A stretch of 64,000 bases of DNA from Phanerochaete sordida (lineage: Eukaryota; Basidiomycota; Agaricomycetes; Polyporales; Phanerochaetaceae), in contig BPQB01000004.1 in NCBI GenBank assembly GCA_019973155.2, positions 930,001 through 994,000 of the forward strand. Reading direction: 5' to 3'. This document shows, piece by piece, positions 23,036 to 35,118 of the stretch. The position numbers and the translations under genes were made by a program. Under the pieces are notes generated by a model. It ran no database searches and was not told the DNA's origin. It saw only the letters and a program-made list of their open reading frames with translations. The number at the start of each line of letters is the position of its first letter. The stretch's first letter is position 1.

Positions 23036-24038
23036 GGTTTGTTCGCTCGTTGTCGCTGCCGCTCGGACAGGTCAAGGTACGGACACACAGGGGCGCCTTG
23101 CCAGGCTGAGCGGATACTTGTAGCTTCCGGGTCGCCCGCAACGATAACCAAAGTCTCATGATCAACCCGCGCAGTCCACCCATATTCCGAGCCTAGGCTG
23201 CAGGAGTTGCATGCGCCTGTTCTTATCAGAAGAGAACAGTTGTATCGAAGGGTCTTGCGACAGTGGATAGATGACACCTCAAGAACCTGGGGATGTACGG
23301 CACCATTGTACCGCTGGGCTCAGGCTTACGAAAGGTGCCAAGGATTGGGTTCTGAGTGCAGATGGGAAGGCGCATTATGTTAAGGGCGACCTGAAATCGT
23401 AGTCGAAGCAGGCTACGGTCGATATTCAGAATATGGAGCAGAATGTAGAGGGAGGAAAGACAACTTCGGCTGCCGCCAAGAGGCGCATCACTTGAGCGCA
23501 TCATCCACTTCGTCGCTTGCGCACCCTGAACTACCTTCCGAACTCAACTTCTTTCTATTCACCAAATGAAACGCCTCCACGCTTGCTTTGCCCTGCCTGG
23601 ACGCCGCCAGAAATAGCTGATTCGCTCGACCCATCCTTCCCCGTTCGGGCTCACAGGGATATGTCAGACTCATGTCGCAGGTCCAGCATGAGGAGGCGTC
23701 GCCGCCGACCAACACCTTGCAGCGAACAAGACAGCTCCGCGTCGAGCAGCGCGCGTTTCACCGCGCATGGCTCACGCCTGCTTCCGGATTGGTTCCGGTG
23801 TCGAGGGCCACGGAGGCCGAAGGAGTCACCAGGACCTCAAACAGCGGGTCGATGCGTGAACGTCACATCAGACAAGGGTTCGCTCCCATATCTTGCCGGT
23901 ACCCATTGACCGTCAAATCACAGTCTACCTGAACCTGCGGCACGCCCACTGGCCTGTCCGAGTCGCGCAGCAATTTAAAAGCGCGAGCCATCTATCGAAA
24001 GGCCTGAGGTTTCCTCCCCAGTTCCACTATCCTGAACG
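23036..24038. other. Divergent intergenic region, no gene recognised
   Basis: One kilobase between the divergently transcribed amidase and dehydrogenase genes. Several frames of 75-130 residues overlap on both strands; none resembles a known family or continues into a splice-compatible exon. It probably contains both promoters. Confidence 0.4.
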
Positions 24039-25133
24039 ATGGCGGCAAAGTCATTGGTGTGGTTCATAACGGGTACGTCGACCGCATATATGCATACTTT
24101 CAGCATGTTCACGTCGTGTTTGAACCCTGGCAGGCTCCTCTCAAGGTCTTGGGAAGTACCTCACAGAAATAGCCCTCTCCCGCGGCGACCGTGTCATCGC
24201 CACCGCACGCTCCGTAGACCCAATCAAGCACCTGGAGTCTGAGAAATGCAAAACGCTGCAGCTAGACGTCACCGACGGCTTTGATGCCATCCAGGCGGTA
24301 GTGCAGGAAGCGATGAACGTCTGGGGCAAGGTGGATGTCGTCGTCAATAACGCAGGCATCGGCTCACCGGGCATCACTGAGGAAGCAGGGTCAGTGGTCA
24401 GCACCTGGAAGAAGTGGATTCGGTTTGACGGCCGCTGCAGGGCTGCGGGATACCTGAAGGCATTCAATATCAACCTCTTTGGAGCCATGAACGTCACAGT
24501 AGCATTCTTGCCCTTCCTGCGGGCGCAGAAGTCCGGGACAATAGTCCTCATGGGAAGCAGACACGCCTGGAAGTCTCAGCACGCAGTGAGTCGTAGTTTA
24601 ATTATGCGCGACCCTTGCGTTAATTATGTACAGTTCATAGGTGAAGCGAGCTGCGTAGGAAAAGGTCGCATATGCTGACGCCGTTTGTCATAGGCTCCTA
24701 CTCTTCCTCGAAAGCGGCGCTACACGCCTGGGGCGAAGGGCTATCCGCGGAAGTGCGCCCGTTCGGCATCAAGGTGCTCATCGTGCAGCCAGGCGCGACA
24801 CGGACGAGCATAATCGCAACCGCGCAGAAGAACCCGCTCGGCGGGCACACGATCGACGCGTACGACGGTATGCGCCAGATCGGCGCGCAGCGGTACAAGA
24901 ACCAGGATGGAAAGCAGCCGAACGACCCCGTGAAGGCAATGACGGCCGTCGTCGACGTCGTCCGTGGTGAGGGTCCTGCGGCTGGTAAAGATCTGCCGCT
25001 TTGGCTCGTCCTTGGGAAGGACGCGGAGGAGGACCTTCGCGAGAACATCCGCCAGCGACTCGAGAATCTTGAAGAATTCAAAGACATAACGAGGAGCATC
25101 GCTGTAGAGTCTGACGACGCTGTCTTCATCTAG
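24039..25133 (+). CDS. Short-chain dehydrogenase/reductase, classical type
   Basis: NAD(P)-dependent oxidoreductase acting on an alcohol or carbonyl; the substrate is not predictable. Exons 24039-24072, 24134-24389, 24441-24589 and 24694-25133 keep frame and give 292 residues. Motifs: nucleotide-binding TGSSQGLG near residue 10-17, DVTD near 60, structural NNAG near 90, and catalytic YSSSK with the Tyr followed four residues later by Lys near 160. PGATRT after strand 6 is also typical. The residue in the place of the catalytic Ser is in LMGSRHAW. The third intron requires the weak donor GTCGTA at 24590; the stronger GTGAGT at 24586 would shift frame. It is divergent from the amidase gene. No pathway neighbours are apparent. 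Confidence 0.87.
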
Positions 25134-25390
25134 CCAGCTTCTAGACAGAGCAGCAGCCGCGGTCTGCTCTCGTCGTATCCGAAGTCATTAATTACAATAC
25201 CTATACGCTGAGGAGTAGAAATAGTAAAGCAATATCACTGTACGAGATACAATGCCTGTAAGGTCCGCAGTACAAACTTCAGTGACTGCTCATGAGAGGC
25301 TAAGTTCTGTTCGAGGATCAGAATTGTCCATTGAGCTGTCCGCGAATCATCATAACAGAAAAGCAAAGCTCACAGAAAGAAACGGTCCGG

Positions 25391-26644
25391 TCAGAGCCCC
25401 AACTTGCCCTTCCCCGACAGCTTCAACGAACGTAGAGCAGGAATGACCTGATCAACGTCCTGCGGCTCCCACACATCGCCTACAACACGGTGCGCCACAA
25501 CGACGCGGCCGGTTTTCGAGGTATCCTCGTCAGGACTCTCCAGCTCTCCACTAAGAACACTCTCCAACGAGCGCGACCTTGTCGGAGACAGCGCCGGGGT
25601 AGTGGCAGGCGATTCTCGACCCTCATGCTCTGACGAGGGAGGGGCGAACGCATCGAGCGCAGTGACGCTGCGACGCGTCGCGAAGCGCTTCACCCGCTGG
25701 TAGCCGCGACGCAGCGTGCAGTCCTGACATGTGGGTTCGGACGCAGGGAGCGAGGCTTTTGTCTTGAGCTTGGGCTTCGGCCTGCTCGCCGCTGGCTGCG
25801 CCCTGAGACGGAAACCGAGGCCCGGGCCAGCGCCCATGAGCGAGTATGGCGCTTGGCTATCGTCGTGGTGGTAGATCGCAGTACGAGGCTCTGGGCGGGA
25901 GGCAATGGACGATGAGCTCGCGATAGCGGTGCGCCTTGCGAAAGTCGAAGAAGATTCGCCGCGCGGATCAGGGAGAGCATGCGTGCGAAGCGATAGTGCG
26001 GGGATTCTGGCCGCTGAGCCGTACTCGGGTTCGTCGGGACTGCGTTCCGCAAAGTGGATTTCGCTGCAGCAGTCGTCCGTGGTCGACACTCGGGACAGTG
26101 AAGACTGGGAAGGTGGCATCGGGGACGGAAGGGGTGAGCACTCTATGGTGCGATGGGAATCTGGGAGGGAGGACGACCGCGGCGGGATGTGCTGATCCCA
26201 GAGCCCACGCTGCGGGTTCAGTGCGCGGCAGGACGACAGCAGGTCGCTGGGACGGAGGCGTGAGAGCCCCAGCGCAACCATGCTGGCTTTTGTAGAACCA
26301 GCCTGGGAGACACTGCTGCACCGTAGTGCTGCGAGTCGGCGTGATGCTGATGCAGAAGACGCAGTCATATCACCGTGGTGATCCAGAGGCATGTCATACC
26401 CAGGTGGAGTGCGGAATATCACTGGGCTGCAGGGTTGTGTCGATGGATCGTGATCAGCTTGGAGCGGTGCATACACCGGGGTCTGCTCAATAGCGTCCGG
26501 TGCTATTGTGATGGTGGCCCTGCCGCGGCGTGAAGCCAGGCACCGCGGATTTGCACTCAGCTCGGGAGAGGAAGACTTCTTCAAAAGGGAGTTCGACCTT
26601 GCGGGACGGCTGTGTGGGAAGGATGCGACCGCGAGGGGTGCCAT
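25391..26644 (-). CDS. Uncharacterised disordered protein
   Basis: A single-exon frame of 417 residues from MAPLAVASFPHSRPARSNSL to GKGKLGL. I do not recognise it. It is rich in Ser, Pro and Arg and looks largely disordered. A Cys pair and basic patch CQDCTLRRGYQRVKRFATRR occurs near residue 315. A more ordered C-terminus reads VVVAHRVVGDVWEPQDVDQV, then IPALRSLKL. No signal peptide or membrane helix is seen. The length of the open frame and the ordered C-terminus support a real gene. A regulatory or scaffold protein is possible, but nothing shows it. Confidence 0.6.
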   Translation of the reverse strand: MAPLAVASFPHSRPARSNSLLKKSSSPELSANPRCLASRRGRATITIAPDAIEQTPVYAPLQADHDPSTQPCSPVIFRTPPGYDMPLDHHGDMTASSASASRRLAALRCSSVSQAGSTKASMVALGLSRLRPSDLLSSCRALNPQRGLWDQHIPPRSSSLPDSHRTIECSPLPSPMPPSQSSLSRVSTTDDCCSEIHFAERSPDEPEYGSAARIPALSLRTHALPDPRGESSSTFARRTAIASSSSIASRPEPRTAIYHHDDSQAPYSLMGAGPGLGFRLRAQPAASRPKPKLKTKASLPASEPTCQDCTLRRGYQRVKRFATRRSVTALDAFAPPSSEHEGRESPATTPALSPTRSRSLESVLSGELESPDEDTSKTGRVVVAHRVVGDVWEPQDVDQVIPALRSLKLSGKGKLGL

Positions 26645-27538
26645 TAATCGTGAGATACTAGTATGTAGTTGGTGTAAAAGAGCGTATAAAGCAGAGAACG
26701 ACAGGAAGCGGAGATACGGAGCGACGGACCAGCGGAAGAGGCACCAGATCCTGTGGTCGGCCCTGCTTTATACACCCCAGATCGCGTTGTGGGCAACTAC
26801 GCAGTCAAGCAAAGATCACCATCATGGCCAGGTGTGAGCCAAGACACAGCGATGGGCAGTGACAGATCATTGATATTTGGTCTGTTTCGGGATCAGGTTG
26901 CTGTCGAGAAGGAGTACCACAGTTACGCATTGACGTTTGCAACCGGCTGCAGAGTCGGAAGTCGCGGCTCGTGGGTGCAATAACGGGCGGCATCGACATC
27001 GCAAGCCCGTTGACATACTATAAAGCCGTAGCGGATTCATCTCAGCGAGTATGAAGGCAATAAAAGGTCTCACCTGAAAGTCACTTTGAATAATCGACCA
27101 TGATGGTCGTCCGAATGGCACTGCAACACACACGCCACGAGGAAACCTGAAAGCGATGATGTGTATGAACATTCGCGAGTCGCTCACGAGTCCAAACGTT
27201 CATTCCGCTGTGGTCTCTCGGGGTTATTGGGGATCTCCCCCCGCGTCCGGCAAGTATGTCCGCTCGCTGAAGCTGCCCGCTGCACAGCAGGACTCGGCGA
27301 ATGAGGGCGAAGGGCCTGGGTCGCCGTAGATGCGGTGAACTTACACGCGTGACAGGCGAGGCCCGAAACACTTGGGCAGAGCTCGTGACAAAAACGTGAC
27401 AGTGACGTGACTCTACGTGACAAGGGTGCCTTCTGGACGTTGCTCAGGTGGTCTTGCTTGCCCGCATCGCCGTCGCCGTCGCCGTCGTCCCTGTCGCCCT
27501 CGCTGCAGCCGACCGTCCTCGCTCTTTGACTCTTCATC
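26645..27538. other. Intergenic region, no gene recognised
   Basis: Divergent promoter space between the orphan at 25391-26644 and the membrane-anchored protein gene at 27539. A GCCGTC-type hexamer run (about 27469-27490) lies just upstream of the latter and could encode a signal-peptide-like stretch in another frame (see findings). Confidence 0.4.
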
Positions 27539-28269
27539 ATGTCGGCGACCGCAAACCCACCGTCGAGCACCAACAGCAACTCGCAGAACCAGAACCAGCA
27601 GAGCTCGTCTTCTGGGGCCCAGCCAGGGTCAGGAAGCGGGACATCGCAGTCGTCGACGAGCTCCCTCAGTATCCCGCAGTCTGCACCTGCCGGTGGCCTT
27701 ACCATTACCCAGCCTCCGCAGACACAGACGTCGTACTTCAAGATCGCACCAGGCAACACCATCACCTTCGCTTGGAACTTCACGTACCTGCTCTCCACGC
27801 CCACCCACCTTACCGTTTCTGCCGTCTGCGACAACGGCAATACATACCCCGTCGGTCCCACAGACGGTATTATTCCCGGCACAGCAACGTCCGTAACATG
27901 GGACCTTTGGTCGTATCAGCAAGCGCATCCGAACACTCCTCTCGCACCACGAGCGTATACCCTGCACATCTGGGATGACCGGGGACCGGGTGCGCCCCGT
28001 GAGCCTGGTCTGTTCACGGAAAACGATGCGTTGCAATTCGCAATGTACTCACCGCTGCCATACACGCCTCTCGCAAGTACGCCTCTTTTTTTCACGGGTG
28101 CTTTGTGCCCGGCTGATCCGTTTCCGTCTTAGATTGGACGTGTGGAGGCTGCAACAATGGCGCGTGGTCGACATATGTCGCGCACCCCGCCTTCGTCAGT
28201 CTTACCGTGACGTTCGTCGTCATGATTCTCTCCGGTTACTCTCTCCTGCGGCAGGCGTTCCGCGACTGA
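27539..28269 (+). CDS. Conserved fungal membrane-anchored protein (DUF7137-like)
   Basis: Exons 27539-28076 and 28133-28269 join to 224 residues. The first 60 residues are Ser/Asn/Gln/Gly-rich. A beta-rich domain follows: TSYFKIAPGNTITFAWNFTY, CDNGNTYPVGPTDGIIPGTA, VTWDLWSYQQAHP, YTLHIWDDRGPGA and LQFAMYSPLPYTPLANWTC. Then come CGGCNNGAWSTY and one C-terminal membrane helix (VSLTVTFVVMILSGY). I recall this pattern from uncharacterised basidiomycete proteins annotated as DUF7137; the name is from memory and should be checked. The domain is probably on the outer or lumenal side. No signal peptide is present with this ATG, which is odd for such a topology. Function is unknown. Confidence 0.75.
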
Positions 28270-29429
28270 GCGCTTCATATTATCCGCGACCGCACTCGAT
28301 ACCGTGGAATGGGTCGGTTGGTTGGTGTGGGTTGCGGGATGGTGGTTGTGGGACATTGATCGTTTAGACGGACCTAGGACTTGCGGGCACTCATGACATC
28401 CTTCGCTGTGGCGTAACGTGCATTCATGTTGACATTACGGACTTCTTTCTCTTCAATAATCTCAGGTACCCTACGCTCATAATCGGTCTTTACAGTAACG
28501 ACAGTTGTATATCGGACGGTATCATCGCTTTCACGCATATGTCACAGTTACATACAGCTCTGCAAGCATCTTTGAATGCAACATGTTGCAACGGCGCCGC
28601 TACCACGATCGAGAAGTAGGCTTCAAGCTTTCTCCTGCCCGTGGGACCGTGGTGGAAAAGTTGCCATACTAGCGATGCACCATGAGAGCGGACTCTGCTG
28701 ACCTTTTTTGATGAAAAAAGGGTATTGTTGGTGTAATGCATGACACTCTGATCTCAGCCGCACGACCACAGCGCGCCGCTCCCATCGTTCCGATAGACTT
28801 GCGGACATACGCTCATTCGCTGCAGCGCCGATCCTTCGCAGCGAGGTCCGACTCTGATCTGGTGAGCGTCCGTGCGATTTGGCCTTGTTCTCGACTGACG
28901 CTGTGTGAATCGCTGGGCTTCGTCGAAAAGGCACAAGCCAAAGTTTTGAAGACATGACCCGCCCTCTACCCATGAATTGACTGCGCTATAGAATACGCGG
29001 AAGACGGACAGTTCCTGATCACCAGGACTGCGGGCGGCGGCAACGACGCCTGCCTAGAAAGCACCCTAGGTTCCCGTGACACAGGATTTGACCTTCGTTC
29101 TCCATCGCCACGATGAAACATCCCTTCCATGCACGTGAGTAACTCAATTGAATGCGTAGGTTCTCATGCCCACGGTGCTGCCTGGCGGTACCAATCAGCA
29201 GGAGGGCGTGATGTCGTTATGCCCAGTCCGAGCATGGGCCTCGGATATGGGAGCAACCATACCGCGCGCGCACTATCACAAACACAGCTGTTCCCATGCT
29301 CTCCTAAGTTCGTCCGCGCGGGGTACTTAACGTGCAAGGTTGGATGTCCCAGGACTGGACCTCTTGCTCCCGCTCTCCCGTCGGTTCGCCCAAGCTCTCA
29401 AGCTCATAAAGCAGCAAAGTGCACGCACC
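28270..29429. other. Intergenic region, no gene recognised
   Basis: About 1.1 kb before the MFS gene. The frames present are short and overlap on both strands without resemblance to known families. It likely includes the transporter promoter; no clear TATA box was found close to 29430. Confidence 0.4.
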
Positions 29430-32012
29430 ATGTCCGAGCCAGAGACCAAGTCACAAACGGGATCGACGGAGAAGGGCCCCACGTCTTCCGTTAGCGATGT
29501 GCCGAAGGAGTCCCACAGCGAGATTGACCTCCTCGCGTACCACGAGCACAATGCTGGGCGGCTGGTCGTCGACCCAGAGTACGTATCATCAGGAAATCCA
29601 TATTGGTGTCTCAGATCTAATCTCCGTCGGGGCACAGGGAGGCCAAGATTGAATTCGGCGAGGAGGTGGCGAGCAAGCTGAAGCTCTCAAAGGACGGCAC
29701 GAAGGTCCTTTGGCCGCAGCCTACGGACGACCCGGAGGATCCACAGAACGTGTGTTCCCATGCTGACAATGTCCGCGACCGTCAGAAGGCTGATCTCGTC
29801 TCGCTAGTGGACGGACTTTCGCAAGAACTTGCAGCTGTTCGTTATCACCCTCGCCGCAATCATCCCAGACTTCAACTCTGGCATTGGTGGGCGATAAATC
29901 GGATATTGTGGATGTAACCATCTCAGACATCTATACATGACAGGTATCGCGGACATCTTCGCACTGGCTACCCAGTATGACACTACAACGGGGGTCATCA
30001 ATAACCTGACTTCGAAGTACGTCTCCTCCGCGCCCAATTCCTCGTGTCTGCCGGCTCTGACGCGAAATTTTCGGTTCCTAGCTGGAGTATCTTCCTACTT
30101 GGTACGCGCGCCAGCATGCGTTTATTCAGAGTTAGGCCTCACAGTTGAATCTCACTAAGGTTGGGGCGGCCTGTTTGCGGTGATGCTCATGCGGCGATTC
30201 GGTCGCTTGCCTGTGCTATTCTGGTCTCAGGTATGTGATTTTGTTCCTTGTTCGCTGCGATTAGACTCAGCGTATGTGCCGACAGGTTCTCGCCCTCGGC
30301 TTCCTCGGCGGCTGCACTTTCGCTCCAAATTTGAAGACTTTCACAGGAATGTCTTTCTTGTGCGCCTGAGGCTTATCTGTCTGACACAACTTCCCGTCGC
30401 GCAGCTATGCGGTGCTTGACTGCGTTCTTCGCGTAAGTGCTGATGCGACACCGGAAAGTGTGAATCCATACTCACGGTCGCCGTGTCTCACTTCAGGACG
30501 TGCCCGCAAGTCACTGTAAGCCTCGCTACTTTGGCTTCTTTTTGGCTTCTTTTCTACGAGATGCTGATCCGTTAGTAGGGTCTCTATGTCGTCACGGATT
30601 TATTCCCCTTCCACTTACAGGCAAGGAAGGTGTGTATATTGTGTCCGTAGTTGGAGCATCACTCACACCCAGTGATTTACCCAGCTGAACATCTGGACCA
30701 TGGGTTTTATCATCTCGCCATTCCTCTCTCCGTTCGCCTTCGGGTTCTTGGTTGCCCGCGCGAGGTAAGCATATTTGTCTTGGAATTCGCACTTACTTTA
30801 CCAATGGCTACTTCCTAGCTGGCGCTGGACGTACGGCATCGGTTGCATGTACAACGGCGTGGTCCTTGCGTTGATTGTCCTTTTCTCTGAGGAAACGTAA
30901 GTCCAATTAGTCAAGTGCAGCGGTCGGATACCCACTGTCGAGACTAGAATATTTGACCGCAAGCTTCCCAATCCACGACCGATCCCCCGGGCAACGAACT
31001 ACCTCCGCTACCGCATAGAGAACCTCATCGGCGTCACTGGCTGGCGGATGGCAAAGTATCGCGCGAGCTGGACTGAAGTTGTGACCGTCTGGTTCAAGCT
31101 CGTCTGGCGCCCGCAGCTGCTCGGCATCCTGGTCTTCGAGGCCCTCGTTTTCGGCTTTAGCATCGGCATCAACGTGAGTCCTACTGCAAAGCAACGGAAT
31201 TTATCTGATCATCCGCGTACAGACCACCAACGCTGTCTTCCTCGGATCGCCGCCGCCCGTCGGTTACGGCTTCGGGCCCTTTGCCATCGCCGGTGGATAT
31301 GGCACTCCCATCGTAAGATATCGCATGTACTTCGTTCTGCGCAGATCTGACCACACGTACAGGTGGCAGTCTTCATCGGCGAGCTTCTCGGTCGCTTCTT
31401 CAACGATTGGGTGATGAACCTCTCGATTCGCCGTAACAAGGGTGTCTTCGAGGCTGAGACGCGTCTTTGGTGCGTGAAATCGGCATGAAGGTGTAGCCGC
31501 TGTCGCTGACGTGACAACAGGACTTGCTACATCGCCGTCCCGCTCTACATCTGCGGTTTCCTCGTGCTCGGTGCCTCCTTCCAGAAGCATCTGAGTGTCG
31601 GCGCGCTCGTCATGGGTTGGGGCATCTCCGAGGTCGCGGTCATGATCAACACTGTCGCCGTCTGTGAGTAGCCTCATTCTCCTCCTGCATCTCGCGTGCC
31701 TGACCACATGCTCGCAGACGCGTACGTCAACGACTGCTTCCCCACTCTACAGGGCGAGATCTCCGCTCTGGTCAACCTCGCCCGCACACTCGGCGGCTTC
31801 AGCGTCGCCTACTTCCAGGTACCGTGGGCGACCAAGAACGGTGCCCTGCAGACCTTCGGTGTCGAGGCAGCACTCGTCGCCGCGCTCTTCCTGATGATTG
31901 TTCCTGTCCTCCAATGGAAGGGAAGGGACCTCAGGGTAAGTATCACACTCGCCGGACTGTCCGAGCAATGCGCTGATGTCGCTGTCCTTGCTAGAAACGA
32001 TTCTCATACTAA
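29430..32012 (+). CDS. Major facilitator superfamily transporter
   Basis: A twelve-helix plasma membrane transporter using ion gradients. The start at 29430 gives MSEPETKSQTGSTEKGPTSS, a soluble N-terminus with EIDLLAYHEHNAGRLVVDPE. Membrane segments follow through many short exons: LFVITLAAIIPDFNSGIG, WSIFLLGWGGLFAVMLMRRF with the motif-A-like RRFGRLPVLF, VLALGFLGGCTFAPN, FIISPFLSPFAFGFLVA and SWRWTYGIGCMYNGVVLALI. A central loop comes next, and then the second half (LVWRPQLLGILVFEALVFGF, AVFIGELLGRF, LVMGWGISEVAVMINTVAVY). The last exon ends GRDLRKRFSY before the stop at 32012. The form resembles fungal drug or metabolite exporters of the DHA type, but the substrate is unknown. Borders of the first two exons (29430-29578, 29638-) were checked; the others are approximate. 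Confidence 0.85.
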
Positions 32013-32381
32013 TTGTTCATTTCTTCACTCACGAGGGGCTTCTTACGACTGTTTATGTTTCTACCTGTCGTCTATACCTGTCATGATATATACATGTCGT
32101 GTGGAGATGAATCCACACGTTAGATACGTTACAAATTACGTGAATAATGCACAAGGTGGCATACATACATCAAGAAACTCGTCTACAGCATGGTGATTCC
32201 AGACAGTGTAACAAGAGATAACTGGTCAAAGCGGGCAAGAAGTTAGGAATAACAAGATCAAAAACATTATCCAAGAACAAGAGAGCATCGTAGACACAGC
32301 GTAAGGTATCGTCAACAAGGGGTGTGGTATCTGCAAGGCATGAGCTAAGCACCAGCAGTACCACCAGCCGGAGAGGCTCAC
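32013..32381. other. Convergent 3' region of the MFS gene and the LWE-motif gene
   Basis: AT-rich sequence between two facing stop codons, consistent with 3' untranslated regions. No gene recognised. Confidence 0.45.
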
Positions 32382-35118
32382 CTATCGTCGTCCGGGGCCA
32401 GCCGTCTTCTTGCGCTCTACACTCTGTGCCGCCTTCGAGTACATTGACATCGCATTCATCAAATCCGAGTCGTCCGCGTCGTCCACAGTGTGGAACAGGT
32501 TCTGCAGCGCGAGATCCTGCATCTTCTTCGCTGGGTCCACGTGCTCGTCGGGGTCGACAATGCGTGGCGGCCGCCATGTCACGAAGCGGGGGTCCTCAGG
32601 CGTCGTCGGTCCGTTGCTCGTGCTCCGCGCGAAAAGCCCGTCGTCAGCCCACTGCTGCGGCTCGCGCGATACCGGCGGTGGCGGTGCAGGGGCCGCAGGA
32701 CGAGAGGGTCCCGCCTGTGCGGGCGTCCGTGGACGCTCAGCCCCGCCGAATGCGTTCATCGCCATGTCCCACACGTTCGCAGCGCCGCCGCGCGCATTGC
32801 TAAGCATGTTCTGTCCCCACGGTGCGCTGCCTTCGTCGCTCTCGTCCGTGTTGTCTTCATCCCACGCGTCCTCCGGCTGCGTCTGCGGCACAGGGGGCGC
32901 TTGCTGGCGTGTCCTCGCGAGCATGGCCTCCCACGGTGAGAGCGCGGGGGCCGCGGGGGCCGCTGGCGCGGGCTGTTGCTGCAGGAAGGGGTTGCGCTGA
33001 GTCGGCGGTTTCGCGAGTTGAGACCATGGCGACACAGAGCGTTGCGGGGGCTGCATCGGCGCGGGGGCCTGTGATGGTGGGGACGAGCCCAGGAACGCGT
33101 TGAATATCCCGCGATCCTCGGCCGCGGGTGCGGATGCCTTTCCAGACATCTGCCGCTCCCACAGGCTGCCGCCGGCGTCGTCATCCTGGCGTGCCTGCGC
33201 AAGGTGTGCAGGCGTCGAAGGGCGGGTGCCGAACGACTCCTGGAGGAGGCGCGCCTGTGGTGAATTGATCTGCTTTAGCCGCTTGGCCTGAAGGACAGGC
33301 GCAGGTGCAGGCGAAGCGGCGCGCGCACCACCACCCACTGCGCCTGCGAAGAACCGGTTCTTGTTGAGCCCTTGCCTGCGCGCTTCTGCCTGTCTGCGCC
33401 GCTGCTCCTCCGCCAAGCGTTGGCGCTGCTCCTCTGCCGCGCGCTCCTCGTGCCACTCCTCGACGACCTTGCGGGCGTGCTGCTCAACATTTATAACGTG
33501 TGTGTTCACAAGCCGCTCAATTGCGCCATCGTCGAGGATGCCCGATACCAGCTGTCGTCGGAGGTCGATCTCGGCTTCTGCCGCAGCGGTGTGGAAGGCG
33601 CGGATGGACTCCTCGACGACGGCTTCGGGCAGAGGATCTGGAATCCGCGGAAAAGTCTCGTCCTCCATCTCGACGAAGACAGGACTAAGGTAGTTATAAG
33701 CGCCGGTATATGTCGATGACGCGGGAGTAGGGAAGCCGATGGTTGAGCCCGGCAGAGATGAAGAGTCTACTTCTGGAGTCGTATCCCAGCCCTGAGATAG
33801 CGGCGATTTGCCGGGAAGGCTTTTTGAAGACGCACTCGACCTGGATGGCGCAGATGTTCGCGAAGGTAGGGCATTTTTGATAGGAGGTGTCGGAGCTGAA
33901 GGCGTTTTAGTAGCGGCAGAGAAGGACGGGTTGTGCCAGTCTGAGTCGTCGAGCAAGGAATTCTGCTGCATGTCCCAAAGACTCTCGGCATCATGCTGTA
34001 GCTGAGCCGGGGGCGCCGGCGTGGTCGGCTTCTTCCCCAAGGCTTTGCTCCAGAGGCTATCTGATTCAGATTCGACAGGTGGCTGCGTTGACGGCTTCGG
34101 CGTCGGTCCCCTGTTCATCTCCCAGAGCAGCTCCGCGGTCGGAAGCTTGTTACCGGTGGACTCGAGGGCAGTTGCCTTCGACATCGTAGCCTGTTGCTCC
34201 CACAGACTCTCGGACGGTGGCGGATTACTTGTCTGCAGCTTTTTCTTCATTTTGGACTCCCATAGTTTTTCTTCGGGCGACGGATCTACACTCTGTTGAG
34301 CCTGGGAGCCTCCAAGGCCAAACTATAGGAAACTCAGCGTTCAAATCTCAACGGGCGGCGGTTATACTCACAGCCTTCTGTGCGAGCTGAGCCATGGGTG
34401 TGTACGGACGATTCCGGCCCATGACCCCCTGCTCAGGAACCGGAGGCGGGGACGGAGCACTCCATGCACCAGGAATCTTTGACTCCTCCTCGACGCGCGC
34501 GGCGAACGGACTAGACCCAGCCTTGGCTGTCGCAGCAGGCTTCGCTTTTGGCGGATCCACTACGGGCTGTGGTTGTGGTTGTGGCTGCGGCGGGGCCTCT
34601 TCCTCCACTGTTCGGCTGCCACGCTGCTGCGGGATGAACGCAGCCTCCACAGCCGCCATCTCCGCCGCTGTCATATCCCAGTCCTCCAGGTTGAGCCCCG
34701 CCGCATCGACTCTCCTCCACCACTCCGTCTGCGCTGCATCCGCTAGATCTTGGTTCAATTTGTCTTCGAAAGCTCCTAGGTCTGCCGTGTCGCTCGCAGA
34801 AGATTGCTTCCTCTTGCTTTTGTTCTTCGTCGACATGACCTCCTTGAGCTTGTCACTGATCTGCTTGTCTCTTGCGGCTCGGCGGGCATGCAGCCAGCCT
34901 TCGAACGACTTCCATTCTTGCCTGAGTCTTGCAGAAGGGGTTTGCGTTGCTACAGGAGGAGACGTGGCTTTCGGGGGTGCGGGCGCGGGTGCGGACTTCG
35001 CTGGCGCCGAGGTTGTCGTCGGTTTCGCCGGTGGGGGTGCCTGAGCCTGCTTGGAGGACTGGCCAGCCCTGGCGGGTGGGTTAGCGGAAGACTTCGTCCT
35101 GTTGCGACGGCCAGACAT
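32382..35118 (-). CDS. Uncharacterised disordered protein with repeated LWE-type motifs
   Basis: Exons 35118-34372 and 34322-32382 (49-base intron) give 895 residues. I do not recognise a family. The N-terminal 95 residues are Lys/Pro/Ala-rich (SGRRNRTKSSANPPARAG). A helical segment follows (LRQEWKSFEGWLHARRAARD, WWRRVDAAGLNLEDWDMTAA). From residue 265 the motif (E/D)xLW(E/D/S) recurs, with Trp at about 270, 290, 316, 340 and 365; later variants are SLWERQ, SPWSQL, SPWEAM, APWGQN and NVWDMA. A coiled-coil (VEEWHEERAAEEQRQRLAEE) lies in between, and the end is conserved-looking: DPRFVTWRPPRIVDPDEHVD, then SDLMNAMSMYSKA. No membrane segment is seen. Regular short motifs in disorder suggest a multivalent scaffold; that is inference. 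Confidence 0.75.

Noticed and set aside
22082..23161. 359-residue plus-strand open frame
   Set aside because: Antisense to the amidase gene, whose catalytic motifs lie on the minus strand.
23226..23909. Possible small gene between the amidase and dehydrogenase genes
   Set aside because: Overlapping frames on both strands with no splice-compatible extension and no motifs.
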